A DNA stretch of 17,403 bases, taken from positions 1 to 17,403 of the forward strand of contig CAKURH010000080.1 in NCBI GenBank assembly GCA_934675625.1. Direction: 5' to 3'. Of the stretch, positions 7,009-14,831 are shown piece by piece. The notes under the pieces were generated by a model that had not been told where the DNA came from, searched no databases, and worked only from the letters and a program-made list of their open reading frames with translations. The translations under genes were made by a program, and so were the position numbers. Positions within the stretch are counted from its first letter, which is position 1. The number at the start of each line of letters is the position of its first letter. Source of the stretch: an uncultured Kiritimatiellota bacterium. Lineage in GTDB: Bacteria; Verrucomicrobiota; Kiritimatiellia; RFP12; UBA1067.

Positions 7009-8152
7009 GTATCTTCCCTTTCTGTTTCGTTTTCGGTTTCGTTGACTGTTTCCGCGCCACGGACACAGGCCGCGCCGTCGAAGCGCGCACGACGAGCGGC
7101 GCCGGCAGAAGGATCTCCGCCGGCGGCAGCGCCGGGTTCACGAGACGCCGCAGAAGCCGGTCGAACGCCGTCTCGGCGATGAGGTCGCACGGCTGGTGGA
7201 TCGTCGTCAGCTGCGGCGTCATGACGCGCGCCGTGCTCGTGTCGTCGAATCCCGCGAGCAGGATGTTGTCCGGCACGCGGACGCCGAGACCGTCCAGCGT
7301 GTTCTTGAGGAGCGCCGCCGTGAGGTCGGTGCCGCAGACGATCGCGTCCGGACGGTATCGGCGCAGGTGCCGCCGAATCGCCGCCGCGTCTTCGGGACGC
7401 GCGTCGATGACGCCGCCCGCCGACGGGACGCCCCGCATCCGCAGCACGTTCATCATGCCGTTGACGCGCCGGTACATGTTCGCCGAACGGTCGGCGTGCA
7501 TCAGGAAATGGACGTTTCGCGCGCCCGCCGCGAGCAGGTGCTCGGCGAGGCAGCCTCCGGCGGATTCGTTGTCGATGCTCACGAGGTCGTAGTCGCTGCG
7601 ATGCGGCGGCTTCACGAAGTCGCAGTCGATCAGCACGACCGGCACCTGCGCGTCGGCGAAGACGGAGAGGATTTCGCCGTTGCACCGCGCCGTGTCCGTC
7701 ACGAACTCCAGCGGCTGGTAGATGACGCCGGAGACGCCTTCGCGGACGATCGTCTCGGCGAACCGCTTCGCCTGCTCGACGCGCGCCGCCGCGTCCTTCG
7801 CGGAGATGTCGCCGAAGAGGAGCGTGCGCTCGGCCTTCTGCGCACAGCGCGAAACGCCGCTCACGAGGGCGGAGAAGAAGTCCGAATAGGCGACGCCGGG
7901 CACGATGAGCCCGATGGGGCCTCCGCTGCGCTGGGCGCTCTTCGTCAGGAACGTGCCCTTGCCGCGCATCCGCACGAGATAGCCCTTCGCGCTCAGGTTC
8001 TGGAGGGCCTGCGCGACGACCGAGCGCTTGACGCCGAAGCGCCGCGCGAGCCCGCGCTCGCTCGGAAACGGCGTTTCCGGCGAGACGTACTTGCCGCTGA
8101 GGATCTCCTTCCTCAGGGTCGCGATGATCGGACTGGATTCGTTGGCTTTCAT
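6995..8152 (-). CDS. GntR-type winged helix fused to LacI-type sugar-binding domain (AraR-like regulator)
   Basis: A 385-residue cytoplasmic transcription factor. Residues 1-72 are a GntR winged helix (IATLRKEILSGKYVSPE, then PSERGLARRFGVKRSVVAQALQNLSAKGYLVRMRGKGTF, with the typical LPSER-like turn and recognition helix). Residues about 78-365 are a periplasmic-binding-protein-like domain of the LacI/GalR kind, ending in GFDDTSTARVMTPQLTTIHQP. This two-part design is that of AraR-like repressors, which leave DNA when a sugar binds. The last 20 residues (KQSTKPKTKQKGKIHANR) are basic and coded by A-rich DNA overlapping the fucosidase start. The gene lies directly upstream of the fucosidase and shares its transcript, so it probably controls this cluster and itself. 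The inducer may be fucose, rhamnose or an oligosaccharide; that is inference. Confidence 0.9.
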   Translation of the reverse strand: MKANESSPIIATLRKEILSGKYVSPETPFPSERGLARRFGVKRSVVAQALQNLSAKGYLVRMRGKGTFLTKSAQRSGGPIGLIVPGVAYSDFFSALVSGVSRCAQKAERTLLFGDISAKDAAARVEQAKRFAETIVREGVSGVIYQPLEFVTDTARCNGEILSVFADAQVPVVLIDCDFVKPPHRSDYDLVSIDNESAGGCLAEHLLAAGARNVHFLMHADRSANMYRRVNGMMNVLRMRGVPSAGGVIDARPEDAAAIRRHLRRYRPDAIVCGTDLTAALLKNTLDGLGVRVPDNILLAGFDDTSTARVMTPQLTTIHQPCDLIAETAFDRLLRRLVNPALPPAEILLPAPLVVRASTARPVSVARKQSTKPKTKQKGKIHANR

Positions 8153-8165
8153 GACGTCGGTTTTC

Positions 8166-8187
8166 GGCTATGGTTTGTAGTATAGCC
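8166..8187. promoter_or_regulatory. candidate operator of the GntR/LacI regulator
   Basis: GGCTAT at 8166-8171 and ATAGCC at 8182-8187 form a perfect 6-bp inverted repeat with a 10-base spacer, overlapping the -10 hexamer. A second inverted repeat, TTTTCGGC (8161-8168) and GCCGAAAA (8196-8203), brackets it. The position suits autorepression by blocking RNA polymerase. Confidence 0.45.
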
Positions 8188-8208
8188 TAAATCTTGCCGA
8201 AAAGCCAA
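8179..8208 (-). promoter_or_regulatory. probable promoter of the regulator-fucosidase operon
   Basis: On the minus strand a -35-like TTGGCT (8208-8203) is separated by 18 bases from TATACT (8184-8179). The latter ends 26 bases before the regulator ATG at 8152. Four of six -35 bases and five of six -10 bases fit the sigma-70 consensus. The core ATTTAGGCTATACTA is shared with the promoter at 4881-4886. Confidence 0.55.
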
Positions 8209-8227
8209 ACTGGCCAGCCACTTTCTG

Positions 8228-9121
8228 TTACACGGGTTCGAGAATCCAGCGTTTGTTGAACCAGTACCAGTCGCCCGGACGCTCCCGGATGGCGGCGTCC
8301 AGAAGCCGCATCGCCTCGCGCGTCAGGCGCTCGGCCTCGGCCCTCTTGTCCGTCGACTGCGGATCGGGCCGCAGCGTCGCGAGGTGGTTGAAGACGTGGC
8401 GTCCGCCCTCGCGGCGCATCTGCGCGACGACAATCGGCGCGTTGCAGCGGACGGCGAACATCGCCCCCGCGTGCGAAACGTTGGCCTGGCCGCCGAGAAA
8501 GTCGACCGAGACGTCCGGCCGGCGTACGCGCAGGTCGGGCAGAATCGCGAACGCGCGCCCCGCCGACAGCTTCTCCTTAATCTGGACGAGCGTCTCGCGG
8601 CAGTCGCGATCCAACACCTCGATGTCGCCGTACTGGCGCTTCATCCAGGCGTCGAGCTTCGGGTTGCGCTGGCGCGCGGCAATCGCGAAGAGCGGCAGCC
8701 CGTACTTCGCCATCGACCACGCCGCCATGTACCAGTTGCCCGAATGCGGCACCATGATGACGACGCCCCTCCCCTCGTCGACGTAGGCCTGAAGCCTGTC
8801 CTTGTAAAGGGCCCCGTCAACAACGTGGCGATCCATCCACGCCCGGTCGAGGCGCGGCGCGCGCATCATCTCGACGCCAGTCTGGAGGACGTTCTGCAGC
8901 GAGCGGACGGCGACCGCCGTCGCCTCCTTTTCGCTCATCGCGGGGAAGACGCTGCGGATGCGCGTGAGCGTCCGCGCGCGCTTGAAGCCGAAGACGCGGA
9001 ACGCCGCCCAACCGAGCGCGCGTGCCGCCGCCGTCGCAAGCGGATAGGGCAGGGCGTTCACGAGCGCGCAGACGGCGCGGAGCGCCCCATATTCCACATT
9101 GACGGCGAACCGAGACTTCAT
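8228..9121 (-). CDS. LpxL/HtrB-like lysophospholipid or lipid A acyltransferase
   Basis: A 297-residue member of the LPLAT superfamily, inner-membrane enzymes that add a secondary acyl chain to lipid A or a related lipid. Residues 10-45 contain the N-terminal hydrophobic region. GRGVVIMVPHSGNWYMAAW (118-135) is the catalytic block, FAILPDLRVRRPDVSVDFLGG (191-211) the acceptor region, and RPGDWYWFNKRW (281-292) the typical C-terminal signature. Family members have HX4D/E; here H126 is followed by Tyr131 in that place. I chose the ATG at 9121, giving normal length and leaving a 25-base gap after the preceding gene. The open frame extends to 9301 but that part is arginine/serine-rich and antiparallel to real coding signal. 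The ribosome site is weak, so coupling to the upstream gene is likely. It is the last gene of the envelope operon. Whether it acts on lipid A is inference. Confidence 0.82.
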   Translation of the reverse strand: MKSRFAVNVEYGALRAVCALVNALPYPLATAAARALGWAAFRVFGFKRARTLTRIRSVFPAMSEKEATAVAVRSLQNVLQTGVEMMRAPRLDRAWMDRHVVDGALYKDRLQAYVDEGRGVVIMVPHSGNWYMAAWSMAKYGLPLFAIAARQRNPKLDAWMKRQYGDIEVLDRDCRETLVQIKEKLSAGRAFAILPDLRVRRPDVSVDFLGGQANVSHAGAMFAVRCNAPIVVAQMRREGGRHVFNHLATLRPDPQSTDKRAEAERLTREAMRLLDAAIRERPGDWYWFNKRWILEPV

Positions 9122-9146
9122 TGCATCAGCCTTTTTCGTCCCGTCC

Positions 9147-12100
9147 TCACCGCCGCTGCTGGAAGAGCGGCGCGGCGAGTTCGTAGAGCTCCTGATCCTT
9201 CTGCAGCCGCGCGAAAAGCGTCTGCGAATCGATGCGGTAGCCCTGGATGAAGCTCTGTTGCGCGGCCTGCTTGCGTCCCGAACGGTACTGGAGCTTCGCA
9301 AGGTCGGCCCAGGCGTTCGCGTCGCCCTGCGGATTCGCCTTCAGGTAGCGGTTCAGCGCCTTCTCGGCATCCGCGTCCTGCCGCGCGTCGAGGAAGATGC
9401 GCACGAGCAGCTGCAACGCCGGCGCGTCGGCCGCCTTGTCCACGAGGCCATGCGCCAGCGACGCGGCCTCCGCGACGCGGCCCAGCTCGTAGTAGCAGCC
9501 CGCGAGCGCGAGCGCGTCCGCGTCGCCGAGCGTCTTGTCGCGCCGCTTCGCCTCCAGCCGCTGAACCTCCGCCGTCAAGGCGCGGATGCGCGTGACGTAG
9601 CCCCGGAGGCTCGCCGTGCGCTTGTTGTTCGGGTCGATCACGTCCGTGTAGTCCATCAGCTCCAGCACGATGTCCCACTTGCGGAACGGCAGCAGGCACT
9701 CCTGCGCATAGCGGAAGGTCGCCTCCGGCGAGGCCGGGTAGAGAAGCACCGCCTCGCGGAACGCCTGCGCGCCCTCGCGGTAGCGGCCCTGCTTCTGGTA
9801 GAGGCCGGCGATCGCCGCGCGCAGCTTCGAGAAGCTCTTCTGCCCCGCGAAGTCGCGCCGATACATCGGGTCGTCGAGGAGCCGCCGCGTGTACCAGTCC
9901 CAGAAGTCACGGTCCTGCGCGGCGCGCTTCGCGTCGTACGGCGTCGGGTCGGCGTTGATCTTCATGATGAGCCCGTGCGGCGAGAGGTACGGGTACATCC
10001 ACGGGATGACATACGACTCCTCGACGTAGAACGCGTGCCGCAGGCGGTCGTGGTCGTGCATCATCTTCGTGAGGATGCCGTTGATCTCCATGACGCCGAG
10101 CGCCCCCGTCACCTGCACGCGCCCGTTCTGGATCTGCAGGTCGCCGTTCGCCGGGCGCACGCCACGCTGCACCTCGTCCACGTAGATGTTGAACGCCTCG
10201 GCCGAGTCCTCCTTCGAGGGAATCCAGATCTCGTCGCCGTAGAGGTCGCGCTCGACGGACATGTACGTGTCGTCCGCGAGGGCGTTCTGCGTGATGAGGT
10301 AGACGTCGGGACGGAACTTCGCCGAGTAGATCATGTAGGTCGGCACGAACCGCCCCGGGTCGGTCCCGCCGAAGAAGATCGCGAACTTCTCCATCGGCGG
10401 CGGATACGCCGGGTCCGGGAGCGGCTCCTCGTCCGCCACGACCTGCTCGCTGATCGCCTTCGCGCCCTCCAGCTGGTAGGCGCCGAACTGCCAGCCGAAG
10501 GTGTGGCCGTTCTGCTCGTTGCCGCCGAGCTCGAAGACCATCCGCTCGTCGGTGTAGTTCTGGACGATCGGGTAGACGGCGCAGACGAGGATCGTGAGGC
10601 CCGCGACGCACGCGGCGACCGCGATGCCGCCGCTGCGGCGGATGCGCCGGCTCGTCAGGCGCTGCTCCACGCCGTCCGCCGGCAGGACGTTCGCCGCCTT
10701 GCGCTGGAAGAGCCGCAGCGCGGCCGCCGCCGCGAAGACGAGGCCGTAGCCGATCCAGAGCGCGATCATCGCGTGCGAGGAGATGAACTTCACCTTCTGG
10801 ATGAAGCCGTCCTGCACGTCGCCCTTCACGTTCGCGAGCAGGATGAGGAGGCCCGACATCATGAGGAAGCACGCCGCCGCCGCGACCATCCACTGCCAGA
10901 ACGTCTTGCGGTGCGCCTTCTCGACGATCCAGTGGCCCGCCGCGAACGGCACGAGCGCGAACGGCACGAGCAGGTCGGTGAACTGCACCATCACGTCGCC
11001 GAAGTAGTGGCCCATCTGCCGGAAGAAGAACGCGAGGAACGCGCCGACGGACGGGAAGCTCGGCACGCCGATCGCCTCGTACTGGCCGCGCATGATCGCG
11101 TGCTTGAAGCCCTCCCACGTGCGCGGATAGCCCCAGTTCATCGGCGGGTTGCGCAGGTCGGAGACGATCGGCATGTAGGCGTAGAACGAGACGCCGAGCT
11201 GCGCAAAGAACGCCGCGCCCGCGACGGAGCGCCCGTTCGGCAGCGTGAGCCACGCGAGCGCGAGGAGGACGAAGTTCCACGCGATCGGCCAGGCGAACCA
11301 CCAGCTCGCCGGGTGCGTGAGGCCGTTCAGCGCGCCATGCGAGAGGAGGACGAACGCCGCGACGTGAAGCCCCGCAACGGGAATCGCGAACGAGAGCCCC
11401 TTGCGCGTGAACGACGTCAGCACGAAGAGGAGCGCGACGAGGAGCGCGAACATCCCCGTCGACTTGCTCCACGGGAACGCGGGGCCCGTGTAGCCCGCCG
11501 CGTCCGCCGCCGGCACCGTGAGCGCCGCGACGACGGCCGCGAGCGCGAGCGCGGCGGAGACGAGCAGCTCGCGGTTGAACTGCGCCGCGAGGCGCGGGAA
11601 GAGACCCTCCACGTCGTCGTCCGCGCCCTTCAGGGACGCGAGGACGGCCGCGACGACCGACCCGGCGCAGAGCGCGGCGATGAAGGCGTAGCGCGTCGGC
11701 GCGATCAGCGGCGCGACCTCGGCCGTCACGCCCGTCCACGTGTTCTTCGAGACGAAGACGAAGGACGTCAGGAAGACGAGCGCGGCCGCGCCGCCGCCGA
11801 CGGTGAGGACGGCCTTCGCCGCCCGCTCGGCCTGTCCGCGCCGCTTCAGGACGGCCGCCGCGACGAGCGCGCCCACGAGCGCGACGAGCGCGAGCGCAAG
11901 CACCGTCGAGGACGGCGCCGAGACGGCCTCGTTCACGAGCGGCGCGTGCTTGCTGATGACGTTCGCCTGCATGTAGCGGTCGGCGCGCGCAAGCTGGCCG
12001 ATCTGCAGGAGCTGCCACGTCATCCCGACGGGCACGAGGTAGATGAAGACGTCGCGGAAGAGGCCGATGTTGCGCATCGCGATGACGAGCGCGAGCGGCA

Positions 12101-12716
12101 CGATCGCGAAGAGGAGGACCTGGTAGTTCGTGAGGCCGAGGCCGAAGACGAACGCCGTCATCCAGAGCACCTTGTCCGACGGGCGGCGCATCCAGCGGTA
12201 GGAGAGCAAAAAGACCCACATCAGGAAGAGCGCGTTCAGCGAGTAGATCTCGACGATCGTCGACTGCGACCACTCGACGGGCGAGAGCGAGAACGTGAGC
12301 GCGCCGCCGACCGCACCGCCGAAGGCGAGGAGGCTCGACGGGCGGATCGCGTGGAAGTCGGGGTTCTCGTCGTCCTGCCCGATGAAGTCGCACGACGAGC
12401 GGCAGATGAGCATCGCCGTGCAGCCGGCCGCCAGCGCGCCGAACGTCGCCGAGCAGAGCGAGACGGCCCACGCCGGCGTCGGGTGGCCCATGTACGTCAC
12501 CCAGGAGAACGCCTTGCAGAACAGCCACGAGCAGAACGTCCAGAACGGATAGCCCGGCGGATGCGGCACGCCGAGGTTCGCGGCGGCCGTCGCAAGCTCG
12601 CCCGAGTCCTCCAGGCCGACGGAGGGGCCGAGCGTGAAGAAGTAGACGACGAACGTGATGAGCGTGGCGGCACCGAACGCCGCCCAGTCGAGCTTCGTAA
12701 AGAACTTGTCCTTCAT
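9147..12716 (-). CDS. large DUF2723 (GT117-like) membrane glycosyltransferase with TPR tail
   Basis: A 1189-residue polytopic membrane protein. GPSVGLEDSGELATAAANLG followed by VPHPPGYP (30-57) is the DUF2723 hallmark, with the acidic pair E36/D37 just after the first membrane segment, as in GT-C enzymes using polyprenyl-linked donors. The eukaryotic relative TMEM260 is a protein O-mannosyltransferase (CAZy GT117). Many hydrophobic segments lie between residues 12 and about 700. Residues about 720-935 form a soluble, probably periplasmic domain. Residues about 955-1185 are TPR-like helices (for example AGLYQKQGRYREGAQAFREAVLLYPASPEA). The start overlaps the GT2 stop by ATGA and has no ribosome site of its own. 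The acyltransferase gene follows after 25 bases. Transfer of a sugar to an exported protein or lipid is the family-based expectation; donor and acceptor are unknown. Confidence 0.87.
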   Translation of the reverse strand: MKDKFFTKLDWAAFGAATLITFVVYFFTLGPSVGLEDSGELATAAANLGVPHPPGYPFWTFCSWLFCKAFSWVTYMGHPTPAWAVSLCSATFGALAAGCTAMLICRSSCDFIGQDDENPDFHAIRPSSLLAFGGAVGGALTFSLSPVEWSQSTIVEIYSLNALFLMWVFLLSYRWMRRPSDKVLWMTAFVFGLGLTNYQVLLFAIVPLALVIAMRNIGLFRDVFIYLVPVGMTWQLLQIGQLARADRYMQANVISKHAPLVNEAVSAPSSTVLALALVALVGALVAAAVLKRRGQAERAAKAVLTVGGGAAALVFLTSFVFVSKNTWTGVTAEVAPLIAPTRYAFIAALCAGSVVAAVLASLKGADDDVEGLFPRLAAQFNRELLVSAALALAAVVAALTVPAADAAGYTGPAFPWSKSTGMFALLVALLFVLTSFTRKGLSFAIPVAGLHVAAFVLLSHGALNGLTHPASWWFAWPIAWNFVLLALAWLTLPNGRSVAGAAFFAQLGVSFYAYMPIVSDLRNPPMNWGYPRTWEGFKHAIMRGQYEAIGVPSFPSVGAFLAFFFRQMGHYFGDVMVQFTDLLVPFALVPFAAGHWIVEKAHRKTFWQWMVAAAACFLMMSGLLILLANVKGDVQDGFIQKVKFISSHAMIALWIGYGLVFAAAAALRLFQRKAANVLPADGVEQRLTSRRIRRSGGIAVAACVAGLTILVCAVYPIVQNYTDERMVFELGGNEQNGHTFGWQFGAYQLEGAKAISEQVVADEEPLPDPAYPPPMEKFAIFFGGTDPGRFVPTYMIYSAKFRPDVYLITQNALADDTYMSVERDLYGDEIWIPSKEDSAEAFNIYVDEVQRGVRPANGDLQIQNGRVQVTGALGVMEINGILTKMMHDHDRLRHAFYVEESYVIPWMYPYLSPHGLIMKINADPTPYDAKRAAQDRDFWDWYTRRLLDDPMYRRDFAGQKSFSKLRAAIAGLYQKQGRYREGAQAFREAVLLYPASPEATFRYAQECLLPFRKWDIVLELMDYTDVIDPNNKRTASLRGYVTRIRALTAEVQRLEAKRRDKTLGDADALALAGCYYELGRVAEAASLAHGLVDKAADAPALQLLVRIFLDARQDADAEKALNRYLKANPQGDANAWADLAKLQYRSGRKQAAQQSFIQGYRIDSQTLFARLQKDQELYELAAPLFQQRR

Positions 12717-13609
12717 ATGAGTGCTGAATTATACCAAAAACGGCCCCCCGATGGGAATGAGCCGCAATTGACCACCCGTAATGGGTTAGTCGGCTGTAGA
12801 AGAAGAGCGAGAAGCCCTCCCGCTTCGTCGCCGCGCAGATGAGTCGTGAGAACCGTTTTCAGCGCACGGGCGATGTCGTCAGGGCTTTCCGGGTCGAACA
12901 GCTCCGCGACGCCCGCACCGAGAACACGCACAAGGTTCGGCACGGGATCACCGAAAATCTGCGCTTCGGCATAGCCTTCGCCGTAGAACCGCCGCGCCAA
13001 CTGCGCGGTCGTGTAGTTGTGCGAATGCTCGACACGCGCCGTGGGGACGTAGCGGCGGCGGAAGTCCGCGCGGCGGTTGGCCCATTCCACGTCTTCGCTG
13101 TAGAGAAGGTCTTCGTCAAAGGGATGCGCCAACAGGTCGGCGCGACGGGCGGCAGACGACGCGAGCGAGAAGAAGCGCGGCCACTGGGCGGACACCGAAC
13201 CGTCCCCAAAGGCGCGTTCGGAATCCTTGCGCACGAGCGGCGTCGCGTCCGGACGCGGCAGCTGGTTGGCGAACGTCGCATCCGCCGAACCGTCCACGAG
13301 CGGCGCGACGAGGTTCGCCAGCCAGTACCGGCCCAGCGGCACGGCATCCGCGTTGTTGAAGACGACGATCTCGCCCCGCGCCGCGCGCACGAGCGCGTTC
13401 AGCGTCCGCCCCGGACGGTACGCACCCGCCGGACGCGGCACCAGCCGCACCTCCGGGCGGGCGCGGAGAAGGACGTCCGTCCCGTCGGTCGAGCAATCGT
13501 CGCACACCAGCACCTCATGCGCAAACGGGCATTCCTGCGCAGCGAGGGCATCCAGCGTCCGCACCAGGAACGCCACGTCATTCCGGCACCGTACAAGGAC
13601 GGAAACCAT
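12713..13609 (-). CDS. GT2 family glycosyltransferase
   Basis: A 298-residue GT-A fold enzyme that transfers a sugar from a nucleotide donor on the cytoplasmic side. It opens VSVLVRCRND and has the family's D37/D38 pair in EVLVCDDCSTDGT. NNADA (85-89) stands at the DXD position, and LLYSEDVEWANR (168-179) carries the ED motif near the catalytic base. No membrane segment is seen. I chose the ATG at 13609, 14 bases after the nuclease gene, preceded by GAGGGA. An upstream ATG at 13705 adds 32 residues that only overlap the nuclease gene. The last 30 or so residues (from LLQPTNPLRVV) look unlike the fold and are coded by DNA containing the hairpins and TATAAT, so the true functional end may be earlier. 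The ATGA overlap with the DUF2723 gene implies joint action in one envelope glycan pathway. Confidence 0.85.
   Translation of the reverse strand: MVSVLVRCRNDVAFLVRTLDALAAQECPFAHEVLVCDDCSTDGTDVLLRARPEVRLVPRPAGAYRPGRTLNALVRAARGEIVVFNNADAVPLGRYWLANLVAPLVDGSADATFANQLPRPDATPLVRKDSERAFGDGSVSAQWPRFFSLASSAARRADLLAHPFDEDLLYSEDVEWANRRADFRRRYVPTARVEHSHNYTTAQLARRFYGEGYAEAQIFGDPVPNLVRVLGAGVAELFDPESPDDIARALKTVLTTHLRGDEAGGLLALLLQPTNPLRVVNCGSFPSGGRFWYNSALI
12728..12733 (-). promoter_or_regulatory. consensus -10 hexamer just before the DUF2723 gene
   Basis: TATAAT on the minus strand ends 11 bases before the ATG at 12716. If used, transcription would begin only a few bases before the start codon, giving a nearly leaderless mRNA. 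No good -35 is seen, and the sequence also codes for the last residues of the GT2 protein (FWYNSALI). Confidence 0.35.
12736..12795 (-). terminator. attenuator-like pair of exclusive hairpins, second with a T-run
   Basis: On the minus strand AGCCG (12795-12791) can pair with CGGCT (12764-12760) around an inner ACCC/GGGT stem (12786-12783 with 12777-12774). The same CGGC can instead pair with GCCG (12744-12741), with an inner CCC/GGG stem, directly followed by TTTTT (12740-12736). This resembles an antiterminator and an intrinsic terminator. It overlaps the in-frame end of the GT2 gene. Confidence 0.4.
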
Positions 13610-13623
13610 GGGTAGCGAATCCC

Positions 13624-14784
13624 TCACCGGTTGCCCTTCGCGCGATTGTGCGTCCGACAAAGCATCTGACAGTTCGCCGCGTCCGTCGCGCCGCCCTTCG
13701 ACCACGCCGCGACATGATCCGCGTCCATCTCGTTGAGACGCCAGATCCGCTTCGCGTTCGCCTCGTGGCCGAGCGCGCAGAGCGGACAGTTCGAGACGCC
13801 CCTCCTCTCGGCGGCGGCCGTCTGTTTCGCGTAGACGGCCTTTTTCGTCCGCTCGTCGAACATCCGCACGTTGAGAAGCCGCGCGTCCTTCTCGCCGCCG
13901 AGGACATACTCGAAGACACCGCGCCGGTCGATCACCGCATCGTCCGCCAGCAACGCCGCAACCCGCTCAGACACCTTCGCCGCGTTGTAGGCCGTGCGGT
14001 GGTACGTCTCGTAGAGCCGCCCCCAGTCCAGTCCGCACATCTCGTCGTGCGTCTCCGTGAAAACCGAATCCGCCCAGTCAATGACGCTCGTGAAATAGCG
14101 GACGAGTTCATCGCAGTCCGTGTCGTGGCGATGACAGGACATATAGCCCTTCACATCCCCTTTTGATACCCACGACAACGCCGTCGCGAGGACTTCCTGC
14201 CGCTTCGGGTTCCCGCGCACGTATGCGCCCCACTTCTGCATCTGCGGATTGGTCGAATTGGAGAAGATCTCCCGTGCGCACGTCACGAACGGGCCGGAGC
14301 AGACGGCGTTCAGGAGTTCCTGTTCGTTGAGCGGTACGCCGGCGATGTTAATCGTCTTGAACCATTCCTTGATCTCGCTCTCCGCGCCCTCGCAAATGTA
14401 GATCGTCAGCGGAGCCGAGAGGATGCGGCGGTGTTCGTCTTCGGCAAGCCCGGCCATCGACTTCGCGACCGGGCCGTCGTCGAAGGAGAGCTTGCCCGTC
14501 ACGAAGCGCCCGAAGCTCGTGATGCGCTGCTGGCCGTCCAGCACCTCGTAGCGGTCATCGCCCGTCTTCACGAAATAGAGAAGCCCCAGCGGGTACTCCT
14601 TCAGGAGCGAGCGCACGACGGCGACGTCGCGCCTGCCGTCGCCGTAGATGTAGTTGCGCTGGTATTCGGGCTGGATCGTGAGCCGCCCCTCCCAGCCGTA
14701 GAGGCCCTTGCCCTCGACCTCGTTGTAGACGAACCCCTTGCAGAGGTCTTCGACCGTCAAATCCGTGCGGAGAGTCAGTTTCAT
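13624..14784 (-). CDS. DUF262 plus HNH nuclease (GmrSD-related)
   Basis: A 386-residue protein with an N-terminal DUF262 (ParB-like, nucleotide-dependent) domain: IQPEYQRNYIYGDGRRDVAVVRSLL (37-61) and DGQQRITS (83-90). This is the domain family that drives NTP-dependent action in GmrS/GmrSD modified-DNA restriction enzymes. A C-terminal HNH nuclease follows: CPLC (333-336), DADH with H357, N371, and LCRTHNRAKGN with C376 and H379. Cysteines 333, 336, 372 and 376 can hold a structural metal. Single-chain DUF262-HNH proteins are often linked to phage defence; cleavage of foreign or modified DNA is inference. It sits 47 bases after the secreted hypothetical gene and 14 bases before the GT2 gene. 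That is unexpected beside an envelope operon and marks the edge of the lower-GC block. Ribosome site GGAAAGAG is modest. The start agrees with the usual N-terminus of the family. Confidence 0.85.
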   Translation of the reverse strand: MKLTLRTDLTVEDLCKGFVYNEVEGKGLYGWEGRLTIQPEYQRNYIYGDGRRDVAVVRSLLKEYPLGLLYFVKTGDDRYEVLDGQQRITSFGRFVTGKLSFDDGPVAKSMAGLAEDEHRRILSAPLTIYICEGAESEIKEWFKTINIAGVPLNEQELLNAVCSGPFVTCAREIFSNSTNPQMQKWGAYVRGNPKRQEVLATALSWVSKGDVKGYMSCHRHDTDCDELVRYFTSVIDWADSVFTETHDEMCGLDWGRLYETYHRTAYNAAKVSERVAALLADDAVIDRRGVFEYVLGGEKDARLLNVRMFDERTKKAVYAKQTAAAERRGVSNCPLCALGHEANAKRIWRLNEMDADHVAAWSKGGATDAANCQMLCRTHNRAKGNR

Positions 14785-14831
14785 GGGTAATTCTCTTTCC
14801 CTTTAAAATCATTTACGGATTTTGATGTTTT

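Noticed and set aside
2975..7182. Plus-strand open frames opposite the hydrolase and fucosidase genes
   Set aside because: Same antisense effect; they cross gene boundaries and the inverted-repeat element without any domain or ribosome site.
9122..9301. N-terminal extension of the acyltransferase to an ATG at 9301
   Set aside because: The extra 60 residues are Arg/Ser-rich, overlap the DUF2723 coding end, and precede the natural family start.
9099..12842. Very long plus-strand open frame opposite the DUF2723 gene
   Set aside because: It is Arg/Asp/Glu/Val-rich with no domain, and mirrors the codon bias of the high-GC gene on the minus strand. The minus-strand protein has clear motifs and membrane segments.
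13610..13705. N-terminal extension of the GT2 protein to an ATG at 13705
   Set aside because: It overlaps the HNH codons of the nuclease gene. GT2 proteins normally begin just before the VSVLV strand, as with the ATG at 13609.
14785..14831. Promoter for the DUF262-HNH gene
   Set aside because: AT-rich but without a recognisable -35/-10 pair; only a modest ribosome site is present.
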